Shown piece after piece: positions 52,019-59,150 of a DNA stretch of 64,000 nucleotides (positions are counted from its first letter, which is position 1; the number at the start of each line of letters is the position of its first letter). The notes below the pieces were generated by a model. That model saw only the letters and a list, made by a program, of their open reading frames with translations. It did not search any database and had not been told where the DNA came from. Origin of the DNA: Lentisphaerae bacterium ADurb.Bin082 (GTDB taxonomy: Bacteria; Verrucomicrobiota; Lentisphaeria; Oligosphaerales; Oligosphaeraceae). Both the position numbers and the translations under genes were made by a program. The stretch spans positions 1-64,000 of the forward strand of contig MWEG01000018.1 of the NCBI GenBank assembly GCA_002070945.1, given 5' to 3'.

Positions 52019-52723
52019 ATGCTCCGCAAACCTCTTATTGGCCTAACTTGCAGTCTAGTGGAAGACCGCTGCCAGCTCCCCACCGCATACACTGACGCAA
52101 TCGCCGCAGCTGGCGGCCTTCCCGTCGTCATTCCGCCCCTCACCGACCTGGCGGAAGTCACCGCCTGCCGTCATCGCTTTGACGGCTTTATCATCATCGG
52201 CGGCAACGACATTGCCGCCTCCCGCTATGGTCTCGACCACCACCCGGAGATGACCACCCTGCCGCCGCGCCGCGAAAACTGGGAGTTCGCGTTAGTCAGC
52301 GAGCTTCTCGGCCATTCCCGCCAGCCGCTGCTCGGCATCTGCCTTGGCTGCCAAATCATCAATGTCGCGGCGGGCGGCTCGCTTTATCGCCACCTTCCCG
52401 AAGACCTGCCTAATGCTGGTGAACACCGCCGCCTGCATCCTCCAGCCGAAAATGTCCACCCAGTTCGCGTCGTTGCCGACTCCTCGCTCGCCGCAATTCT
52501 CGGCGTCACCGAGTTGAGTTGCAATTCCTCGCACCACCAGGCCGTCAACGCTGTCGCTCCCGGTTTCAGCGCCCTGGCCTGGGCGGAAGACGGCGTTATC
52601 GAGGCCATCGGGCCGACGTCGCCAGACGGTCGCTTTCTGCTCGGATTGCAGTGGCATCCTGAGCGCATCCATCAACAACCGCCGCACGACCGGATTTTCA
52701 CCGCCCTGGTCGAAAATTGCTGA
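52019..52723 (+). CDS. Class-I glutamine-amidotransferase-like hydrolase (PuuD-type, peptidase C26)
   Basis: A 234-residue gamma-glutamyl hydrolase-like enzyme. The nucleophile C108 lies in GICLGCQIINVAAGG, with the histidine/glutamate pair in LQWHPERI and the substrate-side SLYRHLPED. Family members cleave gamma-glutamyl-gamma-aminobutyrate or related gamma-glutamyl compounds. No putrescine-pathway genes are nearby, so the exact substrate is open. It is 17 bases before the DUF4175-like gene. Confidence 0.9.
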   Translation: MLRKPLIGLTCSLVEDRCQLPTAYTDAIAAAGGLPVVIPPLTDLAEVTACRHRFDGFIIIGGNDIAASRYGLDHHPEMTTLPPRRENWEFALVSELLGHSRQPLLGICLGCQIINVAAGGSLYRHLPEDLPNAGEHRRLHPPAENVHPVRVVADSSLAAILGVTELSCNSSHHQAVNAVAPGFSALAWAEDGVIEAIGPTSPDGRFLLGLQWHPERIHQQPPHDRIFTALVENC

Positions 52724-52740
52724 GCGAGTGACTTTCCACC

Positions 52741-55700
52741 ATGCCCCTGCCCGCCAACACCTCCCTGCTCAAACCCTTGATTGGCATCCGCCGGAGCCTG
52801 CTGCGGCGCGCTATCGGGAAAAATTGCGCCAATGCCCTGGGAGCAGCGGCAGGACTCTTCGTCCTGCTGGAATTGTGGCAACTTGGCTTCAAGTTGACTG
52901 AAAGCGCGGCAGCTCTCACAGCCAGCGTCGGCCTGCTTCTCATCGCTGTCGTATTCCTGTTCTGTCATGTCCGCTTGCTGCTGCGCCAGCCCAGCCCGAC
53001 CCAGTTAGCGCTGGTCATTGAAAACGCACGACCCGAGCTGCTGGACGCCTTTGTCTGTGCTGTCGAACTGGAGCAGAAACGCGCCTCCGGCGCTCCGTTA
53101 CGGCACATGGAAGAGAGCCTCCTGGCTGACATCCAAGACCAATATGCTGATGACAATGCTTTTTTCGCCGCCATTTTCCGATCGCACCTGTCTTGGCGGC
53201 GACCATTGCTGCATGCCATAGCAGCGATTACCCTGGCGGTCATCGCTGTCCGCAGTGACGCTCTGGCCAAAGCGACGTATGGCCTGCATGACCTGCTGGC
53301 AGGCCAAAACACTGGCATCACCGTCGAAATGCCAGCCACGGAAATGCCGGCTGGCAGCGACGCACGTGTCCTGGCAACCGTCCATCGCTGGGAAAAACAA
53401 GCGGAAATCATTTACGCTGACGGCAATGACGAAGTGCGCCTGCCCATGCCAGCCACCCAGGATGGACGCTTTGCCTTCACTTTCTATTCGCTGGCAGACA
53501 GTGTCCGCTTCCGCATCGTCACCCCAGCGCTCACGTCGCGCTGGCACGAGCTGCCGGTCTTTACGCCACCGGCCATCGACGCTGTTACCATGACAGTCAC
53601 GCCCCAGGCCTACACCGGCAGGCCGATACAGGTTGTCGACGTTTTCACTGACCTTGGCCTGATTGCCGGCGAGACTCTCACTGTGGCTATCGAGGCGCCC
53701 TTGGCAACCGAAGCCTGGCTGCTGTCTGATGACAACGACGCCCAGGCTTTCCAGCCAGCCAGCAACGACCGCCTGGAGCTGACCTGCAAGCCTAAACAGA
53801 CAGGCCAGCGCCGGGTGCGGCTGCAAGACGCAGCTGGCCACCGCGTTGACAGTCAGCCGTTCACTATCACGGTCAGCCCTGATTTGCCGCCGATCATTGA
53901 ACTGCGGGCGCCAGAGCAGGACACCCAACTCAAACCCGGCGACGCAGTGCGGCTCTCGCTCTTTGCAGGCGACGACTTCGGCATCAACGAGGTGACCCTG
54001 CAATACTCCATCAACGGCGGCCAGCGCCAAAGCATCAAGCTCTGGGAAAACAACGGCAAGGAGCGCCAGCAGGAAGTGGAATACAGCGAAATCTGGGACA
54101 TCCCAGGACTTAAACTGGAAGAAGGCGACTTAATCAGCGCCCAGGTGATCGCGGCCGACAACCGCGAACCAGAACCGCAACGCGCCCGTAGCGAACTATT
54201 CTTCATCGTTATCCGGCCGGAACAGGAAACCGCCGAGTCGGACGGGGCGTCTGGACCGCAGAAAAAAATGGATATTTCTGATCTGCTGGCAGAATCAAAG
54301 CGTCTTCTGCGCCTGACCTGGGATGTTCTAACGCTGGCAGATGCGCCCCGGGCGCGAGCAGCCAGCGACTTAGTGCGCGGCGTCCGAGAATTGGAATTGG
54401 AAGTCCGCCGCCGCTTCAACACCATCCAGGAGGAATCCCAAGGCATGGTCGCAGAACCGCTGCCCACCCTGTTCACGACGTGCAGCCACGAACTGAACCA
54501 GGCCGTCGCCCTGCTTGAACGCAATCTGACCGAAGAAAGCATCAGTCCCCAGGAACGGGCTCTGGCCGCCCTCGTCAAAATCGAAACTGAGCTGCTCCGG
54601 AATGCGATGAAAAGCAAAAAATCGCAGGAAGGCAGCGAGGATTCCGAGGGAGAGCAACAAGAGCAGCAACAGCAGAGCGATCCCTCCAGCCAAGCAGAGC
54701 AAGCCCAGCAACGCCTGGAAAAAATGCGCGAGATGCTGGAAAACCTGCGGCGGTTGACGCAGCGCCAGGAAAGCGTGAATGAAAATGTCAACCAGCCAGG
54801 CGCGATTCTATCGGCCCTGGCTGCGAAGCAGGACGACATTGGCGCGGATGCTGCTGACATCCGCGACGAACTGACAGCCGTACCTGAGGCAGCCAGCGCC
54901 GCTGCCAGCGTCCGCAATGCCGAGCAGGAAATGTCGCGGGCGTCCAGCGCCATGCAAGCCGAGGATGCCCGCACCGGCGGCATTCATGGCGCACGCGCCA
55001 GGCTGCAACTTCTGGCCGCACTCCGCCAACTGGAAGACGCTATCCGCAAAGCCTCGGCTAATGCCATCGCGCAGCTGGCAGAGCAGGCCGCGCAACTGTC
55101 TGAAGCGCAAAAGCAGGCGGCGAATCAATCGGAGCAGGCGGCGCAGGGCGCTCAAGTCGACCACAGTGCCGCCCGCGAGCAACAGCAAAAACTCAGCCAG
55201 ATGACGGAAAAACTGCAAGAACGGCTGCGCCAGACTGCGGATGGCATCCAAAAGGATTTTCCTGACGCGGCCCAGGCGCTCCGGGAAGCTGGCCGTCAGG
55301 CTCAGGCGCGCGGCTTGCCCGAAAGCCAACAGCGCGCCCAAAACGCCCTGCTCTACAAGCGCTTTGACCGCGCTGCTAAAGAACAAACCGACGCGGCCAA
55401 TTATCTGCAAGCCCTGGCCAATGACTTGCATGAAGCCGGCGGCAAACTGCCCCCAATGAGCGAAGAAGAACTGCGTGATGCCTTGCAACGATTGCAAGAG
55501 CTGGCCAGCCAGACTGAAGCAGCAGCACGTGATCAGAACCAGGAACGCGCCCGCCAGCGGCTTGACCAAATCCGCTCCGAGGCCGCCCAGACCTTGCAGC
55601 CATTCGCGGAAGCCTTCAAGGACCAGCGCCTCCAGCAAATCACGGACGATATGTCCATGCCATCCGGCGAGGAAAGTCCCAGCGAGGCGGCTGACCTGAT

Positions 55701-55857
55701 GTTCCAGCAATTCCGCGCTGCTGCTACCGTGCTTGAGCAGCTGCTCGGCAAAATGACGGTGGAGCGCAAAGTCAAGCTTCACCGCGACGTAGTGACCCCG
55801 CCGGAAAAATACCAGCGCCAAGTCGAAGAATACTTCAAGGGACTGGGGCAGGATTAG
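52741..55857 (+). CDS. DUF4175-like giant membrane protein with long coiled coil
   Basis: A 1038-residue protein. Three hydrophobic spans occur near the N-terminus (ALGAAAGLFVLLELWQL; SVGLLLIAVVFLFCHVRLLL; LLHAIAAITLAVIAV). An extracytoplasmic Ig-like or beta region follows (about 185-510, with SPDLPPIIELRAPEQDTQL). Then come Gln/Glu-rich low complexity (EGEQQEQQQQSDPSS) and long coiled-coil helices to the end. This resembles DUF4175 proteins often found near MoxR/DUF58 genes in PVC bacteria, but no such partners are present here. The function is unknown; the layout suggests an envelope stalk or scaffold. Confidence 0.75.
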   Translation: MPLPANTSLLKPLIGIRRSLLRRAIGKNCANALGAAAGLFVLLELWQLGFKLTESAAALTASVGLLLIAVVFLFCHVRLLLRQPSPTQLALVIENARPELLDAFVCAVELEQKRASGAPLRHMEESLLADIQDQYADDNAFFAAIFRSHLSWRRPLLHAIAAITLAVIAVRSDALAKATYGLHDLLAGQNTGITVEMPATEMPAGSDARVLATVHRWEKQAEIIYADGNDEVRLPMPATQDGRFAFTFYSLADSVRFRIVTPALTSRWHELPVFTPPAIDAVTMTVTPQAYTGRPIQVVDVFTDLGLIAGETLTVAIEAPLATEAWLLSDDNDAQAFQPASNDRLELTCKPKQTGQRRVRLQDAAGHRVDSQPFTITVSPDLPPIIELRAPEQDTQLKPGDAVRLSLFAGDDFGINEVTLQYSINGGQRQSIKLWENNGKERQQEVEYSEIWDIPGLKLEEGDLISAQVIAADNREPEPQRARSELFFIVIRPEQETAESDGASGPQKKMDISDLLAESKRLLRLTWDVLTLADAPRARAASDLVRGVRELELEVRRRFNTIQEESQGMVAEPLPTLFTTCSHELNQAVALLERNLTEESISPQERALAALVKIETELLRNAMKSKKSQEGSEDSEGEQQEQQQQSDPSSQAEQAQQRLEKMREMLENLRRLTQRQESVNENVNQPGAILSALAAKQDDIGADAADIRDELTAVPEAASAAASVRNAEQEMSRASSAMQAEDARTGGIHGARARLQLLAALRQLEDAIRKASANAIAQLAEQAAQLSEAQKQAANQSEQAAQGAQVDHSAAREQQQKLSQMTEKLQERLRQTADGIQKDFPDAAQALREAGRQAQARGLPESQQRAQNALLYKRFDRAAKEQTDAANYLQALANDLHEAGGKLPPMSEEELRDALQRLQELASQTEAAARDQNQERARQRLDQIRSEAAQTLQPFAEAFKDQRLQQITDDMSMPSGEESPSEAADLMFQQFRAAATVLEQLLGKMTVERKVKLHRDVVTPPEKYQRQVEEYFKGLGQD

Positions 55858-55865
55858 GGATGGAG

Positions 55866-55969
55866 CTTATTCATCCGCAGATGACGCAGATGACGCAGAT
55901 TTTTTTTGGGAGGGGTGTGTGCTGCAAGGGAAACCAGCCACACAGCGGCAAAAACGCGAAAAGCGCGAA
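55866..55969 (-). repeat. CATCTGCG word with downstream GCGAAAAGCGCGAAA word (F2)
   Basis: CATCCGCAGATGACGCAGATGACG (three CATCTGCG-type words on the minus strand) is followed by ATTTTTTTTGGGAGGGGTG, TGTGCTG, then GGCAAAAACGCGAAAAGCGCG. Copies F1 at 51940-51972 and F3 at 62338-62390 have the reverse order. It begins eight bases after the DUF4175 stop. Confidence 0.85.
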
Positions 55970-55970
55970 A

Positions 55971-56183
55971 TATACGGCAAGCTAAAGCTTGAACTATGTA
56001 CGGCAAGCTAAAGCTTGAACTACATGCTCCTGCAAGCGAGGGACATACGGCAAGCTAAAGCTTGAACTACATACGGCAGCCTAAAGGCTGTACTACATAC
56101 GGCAAGCTAAAGCTTGAACTACATACGGCAGCCTAAAGGCTGTACTACATACGGCAAGCTAAAGCTTGAACTACGTGCTCCTC
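55971..56183 (-). repeat. Cluster of seven hairpin units AAGCTAAAGCTTG / CAGCCTAAAGGCTG (B6)
   Basis: Units alternate between ATACGGCAAGCTAAAGCTTG plus AACTACAT and ATACGGCAGCCTAAAGGCTG plus TACTACAT. Each contains a short perfect palindrome (CAAGCTAAAGCTTG or CAGCCTAAAGGCTG). One unit includes the linker CATGCTCCTGCAAGCGAGG, identical to copy B2 near 19914. The alternation of two palindrome types suggests copying with switching between variants. Confidence 0.9.
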
Positions 56184-56189
56184 GCCCCT

Positions 56190-56222
56190 CCGTCCAGTGT
56201 CGGCACTTTAGTGCCGGACGCA
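56190..56222 (-). repeat. D-type hairpin, inverted (D5)
   Basis: On the minus strand CCGGCACTAAAGTGCCG is followed by ACACTGGACGGAGGGGCGAG, i.e. the D element joined to the GGGGCGAG word of the C family, as also happens after C1 at 19820-19866. Confidence 0.75.
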
Positions 56223-56263
56223 CCGCACCTCGCCCCCTCCCCAAAGAGCCAATAAAAGGTGGC

Positions 56264-56335
56264 AATCTCAAAAACACGCAACAGATCACCTCAAAAACAC
56301 GTAACAGATTGCCTCAAAAACACGTAATTGACCTT
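56264..56335 (+). repeat. Iteron-like direct repeat, 23-bp period, three copies
   Basis: CTCAAAAACACGCAACAGAT, CTCAAAAACACGTAACAGAT and CTCAAAAACACGTAAT start at 56267, 56290 and 56313, an exact 23-base period with a final diverged copy. It lies about 375 bases before the DUF4143 ATPase start and resembles no other repeat in the window. Confidence 0.85.
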
Positions 56336-56340
56336 AATTT

Positions 56341-56440
56341 TTAACCGCCAAGACACCAAGGACGCCAAGGAGGGCACTAAGATTTTTAGGGTTTATCGTG
56401 CAGCAGCAAAACGCTAAAAGCGCAAAATTAAGGCAGCCGC
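56341..56440 (+). repeat. CGCCAAGGA word and AAAACGCTAAAAGCG word (G1)
   Basis: AACCGCCAAGACACCAAGG plus ACGCCAAGGAGGGC is followed by ACTAAGATTTTTAGGG, CGTGCAGCAGCAAAACGC and TAAAAGCGCAAAATTAAGGC. The same words in reverse orientation occur at 63725-63818. It leads directly into a TGGAC array. Confidence 0.85.
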
Positions 56441-56566
56441 CGTCCACCACGTCCACTATGTCCACTATGTCCACATCTATTTGCGCCGTAGGCGCTTAAC
56501 CATGCTTAACCCCAGGCTTTAGCCTGGGGGCAGGTGCACCCCGAAAGTGGTGCCTTGTCAAGGCAC
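56441..56566 (-). repeat. TGGAC array followed by GCGCCTACGG and CCCAGGC hairpin (A6 and E1)
   Basis: Five GTCCA words (56441-56475), then CATCTATTTGCGCCGTAGGC, GCTTAACCATGCTTAACC, the hairpin CCCCAGGCTTTAGCCTGGGG, GCAGGTGCACCCC and a GTGGTGCC half-hairpin. On the minus strand this reads hairpin, TTAAGCATGGTTAAGC, GCCTACGGCGCAAATAGATG, TGGAC array: the same syntax as E3/A9 at 62028-62216. Confidence 0.88.
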
Positions 56567-56653
56567 GACAGCAGACTGACCCATTGCATAACATCACCGG
56601 ATTGCTCAAATTATCCCCTAACGCAACTGGAAGTCTTGGCTTTTTCGCTTATA

Positions 56654-56693
56654 TTTTGAGCAAAACTGCTTTAAAAAGCAAAATTGCTCAAAA
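56654..56693. promoter_or_regulatory. 40-bp interrupted palindrome upstream of the DUF4143 ATPase
   Basis: TTTTGAGCAA (56654-56663) and TTGCTCAAAA (56684-56693) are perfect inverted arms, with an inner pair TGCTT (56667-56671) and AAGCA (56676-56680). The palindrome ends 17 bases before the ATPase ATG, over the expected ribosome-binding region and leader. It may be an operator for an autoregulator or an RNA hairpin occluding the start. An extra half site ATTGCTCAAATT lies at about 56603-56614. Confidence 0.6.
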
Positions 56694-56710
56694 CCCAAGG
56701 AAGGAAGGCA

Positions 56711-57964
56711 ATGGAAATAGCCCGGGACCTCTATTTGCAGAAGCTCATCGACAGGATGCATAACACAATGATTAAAATTGTGACTGGCATCCGCCGCTGT
56801 GGCAAGTCCTATTTGCTTTCCAAGCTATTTCGGAAGCATCTTCTCAAGACTGGCGTTCGTCCCGACCATATCATTGAGCTTGCCCTGGATGATCGCCAGA
56901 ATGCGGCGTTGCGGCATCCCGATGAATTATTGAAATATGTATATTCCCAAGTCAAAGATGCCGACATTCATTACATCCTCCTGGATGAAATTCAATATGT
57001 CGATGATTTTGAAGGAGTCCTGAACAGCTTTCTCCGCAAAGACAACTTGGATGTATATGTAACCGGAAGCAACTCAAAATTTCTATCTAGTGATGTCATT
57101 ACCGAGTTTAGGGGACGTGGTGATGAAGTGCATCTCTTCCCCCTTTCATTTGGCGAATACGCGGCGGCAATCGGGGCAGACAAGCGTGATGCCTGGCAAA
57201 TGTATCTGACTTACGGCGGGCTGCCGTTAACAGCGACGATGTCTAGCCACGAGAGGAAAGCCGAGTACCTCCAGCGGCTGCTTCAGGAAGTCTATTTGAA
57301 AGATATCCTGGAGCGGAACCGTCTGTACCACACTGAGGAATTGCAGGAGCTTTTATGCATTTTAGCTTCGGCGGTTGGTTCTTTCAGCAATCCGCGAAAA
57401 CTAGCCGACACGTTCAAATCCACGAAGAAAGTCACCCTTTCCGCCAATACCATCGCCACCTACGGAAGCTATTTTGAAAATGCCTTCCTCCTGCATCGCG
57501 CCCAGCGCTATGACATCAAAGGGAAACGCTACATCGACTCTCTATATAAATATTACTTTGAGGATATCGGTTTGCGGAACGCATGCCTGAATTTCAGGCA
57601 AATGGAAGAGAATCATCTGATGGAGAACATCATCTACAATGAACTACGGATGCGCGGCTACAGCGTGGATGTAGGCATTGTACCCATCCAGGCAAAACAG
57701 CCTGACGGCAAATATGCAAGGCAAAGGCTGGAGGTCGATTTTGTGGCCAATCAAGGCAACAAAAGATTTTACCTTCAGTCAGCTTTCAGAATGCATGACG
57801 AAAAAAAAATCGAGCAGGAAAACCGCCCCTTGCGCCATATCGACGATTCATTCACAAAGATCATCGTCGTTGGTGACGGCGGCCTAACATGGCGAAACAA
57901 TGATGGGCATGTCATGATCAATATTCTGGATTTTCTCTTAAATCCTGATAGCCTGAAGCTCTGA
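56711..57964 (+). CDS. AAA-type ATPase with DUF4143 domain
   Basis: A 417-residue P-loop ATPase of the AAA_14/DUF4143 group. Walker A GIRRCGKS (26-33), Walker B YILLDEIQY (88-96), sensor-like VTGSNSKFLSS and RGRGDEVHLFPLSFGEY belong to the AAA core. The C-terminal DUF4143 part has VEVDFVANQGNKRFYLQSAF, a PD-(D/E)xK-like nuclease core (E-V-D, Q-S). Such genes are numerous and mobile in anaerobic bacteria; their role is unknown, with links to defence or regulation suggested. ATG 56711 follows AAGGAAGG. The gene is AT-richer than its neighbours and bounded by repeat blocks on both sides, which supports lateral acquisition. Confidence 0.92.
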   Translation: MEIARDLYLQKLIDRMHNTMIKIVTGIRRCGKSYLLSKLFRKHLLKTGVRPDHIIELALDDRQNAALRHPDELLKYVYSQVKDADIHYILLDEIQYVDDFEGVLNSFLRKDNLDVYVTGSNSKFLSSDVITEFRGRGDEVHLFPLSFGEYAAAIGADKRDAWQMYLTYGGLPLTATMSSHERKAEYLQRLLQEVYLKDILERNRLYHTEELQELLCILASAVGSFSNPRKLADTFKSTKKVTLSANTIATYGSYFENAFLLHRAQRYDIKGKRYIDSLYKYYFEDIGLRNACLNFRQMEENHLMENIIYNELRMRGYSVDVGIVPIQAKQPDGKYARQRLEVDFVANQGNKRFYLQSAFRMHDEKKIEQENRPLRHIDDSFTKIIVVGDGGLTWRNNDGHVMINILDFLLNPDSLKL

Positions 57965-58031
57965 CTTTTGGGTAATGGGCAAGAACTTGTGACAGAAAGG
58001 GAGATTTGACACTGCGAGTGTGCTGGTAGGC

Positions 58032-58132
58032 GTCTGGTAGTGCCCCTACTGGGCACCAGTTTGGGGGTACGCCTATCCCCAGGCTAAAGCCTGGGGTTAA
58101 GCATGGTTAAGCGCCTACGGCGCACGTGGATA
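58032..58132 (+). repeat. GTGCCCCT hairpin, CCCAGGC hairpin and GCGCCTACGG word (E2)
   Basis: GTGCCCCTACTGGGCAC, CAGTTTGGGGGTACGCCTAT, the hairpin CCCCAGGCTAAAGCCTGGGG, TTAAGCATGGTTAAGCGCC and TACGGCGCACGTGGATATG. This is the E block of 62028-62190 in the same order. In the 316-base gap after the DUF4143 gene, the rest (57965-58031 and 58133-58198) shows no gene. Confidence 0.88.
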
Positions 58133-58198
58133 TGACTGTAAGCGTGATGCATCTTCACCATCTGAAAGCCTGTACAAGATACGTGCCTTTGCTCCGCT

Positions 58199-58315
58199 TG
58201 TCCATTACTGTCCATTTCTGTCCACGTCCACTACCACTAACGTCCACTAGTGTCCACAGTCCATCGTCTACTAATGTCCACTAAAGTCCACTGGCGTCCA
58301 TTGTCCACTGTCCAC
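58199..58315 (-). repeat. TGGAC-word element overlapping a gene end (A7)
   Basis: About 15 TGGAC words or variants on the minus strand, starting TGAGTGGACAGTGGACAATG and continuing GACGCCAGTGGACTTTAG, with the shared core TTAGTAGACGATGGACTG. The first 35 bases of the element (58315-58281) encode the last residues and the stop of the minus-strand HExxH protein. Confidence 0.9.
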
Positions 58316-59150
58316 TCATCCAACCTTCAATTTGGCGCAGCAATTCCTTGCATGACGCCACGGGTGGCTTGACGAGTTGGAACAGGCTCTGCTGCAAGCA
58401 TTGTGCGTGGTCTGGGCAGCGCCTGGCGTCAAGGTTGGCTTGCAATAGGTCAATCAGAGCGGTTTCCTGCTTTTTCGCATCCTGGCTGGCCAGATAGAAA
58501 GCCAGCGCCCAGGAAAAGGCATATTCATGCGAAGTGAGGTGAGCCTGGCTGCGCTCCGCACTTAGCAGTCGCTCCAGGCGCACGGCGCTTTTGCGGCGCT
58601 TGCACAGCTGCAAGAATTGCCGCCTGCGCTCTAATTGCAGCTGCGGGCGTCCCTCTGGCGTGAAGGGCATTTCCAGGAGGCAGGCGACGCCCTCGTTGAG
58701 CCAGGTCGGCAGATGCTCCTCTTCGGCCCAGTACAGCCACAGCAGCCAATGGGCGACTTCATGGCGGATGATGTGCCGGCTGCGCTGGCTCAAGTCCTGG
58801 TCCAAGCGCAAGACGGCGTATCCCTCGGCAAGATAGACGCAGCCGGCCGGAGCCTCCCAGCGGGACGGCAGCCCAGGCAAAGAAAATCTTTTCCTGGTGA
58901 AGCTGACTTCCACCACGAGCGGCCTGCTCACCGGCTGACGCTCGCCGCGCAGCAGGGTGTCCGCATCAGCCCAGGCTTGGCAAAGCTCCTGAAGGATAGC
59001 CTGGCTGAGTTCCGGGGAATCGACGCCCTGGAGAACAAAGCGCGGCGTTGTTGCTGCCGCGCCTATCTGCCCTTGGCTCTCCTCAGCCCACGCTGGCAGC
59101 GAGCAAAGGCTACTGGCCAGCAGCAGCGCCAGCAGGACACAGCGTCCCAT
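58281..59150 (-). CDS. Exported HExxH (gluzincin-like) protein
   Basis: A 289-residue protein (or 301 from an ATG at 59186). Signal peptide MGRCVLLALLLASSLCSLPAWA. The zinc motif RHEVAHWLLWLY has H130, E131 and H134, with the third ligand E153 in TWLNEGVAC, the peptidase-MA-like arrangement. The C-terminus WMSGQWTMDASGL is encoded by the TGGAC repeat. The gene overlaps the end of the YiiX-like gene by 41 bases. Peptidase activity is likely but the substrate is unknown. Confidence 0.82.
   Translation of the reverse strand: MGRCVLLALLLASSLCSLPAWAEESQGQIGAAATTPRFVLQGVDSPELSQAILQELCQAWADADTLLRGERQPVSRPLVVEVSFTRKRFSLPGLPSRWEAPAGCVYLAEGYAVLRLDQDLSQRSRHIIRHEVAHWLLWLYWAEEEHLPTWLNEGVACLLEMPFTPEGRPQLQLERRRQFLQLCKRRKSAVRLERLLSAERSQAHLTSHEYAFSWALAFYLASQDAKKQETALIDLLQANLDARRCPDHAQCLQQSLFQLVKPPVASCKELLRQIEGWMSGQWTMDASGL

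Noticed and set aside
53098-54030. 310-codon minus-strand open frame within the DUF4175 gene
   Set aside because: Low-complexity shadow of the beta-rich domain, with no start signal.
54808-55821. Long open frame of 337 codons on the minus strand inside the DUF4175 gene
   Set aside because: It is a shadow of the GC-rich coiled-coil coding region; leucine/alanine-rich with no recognisable motifs or ribosome-binding site.
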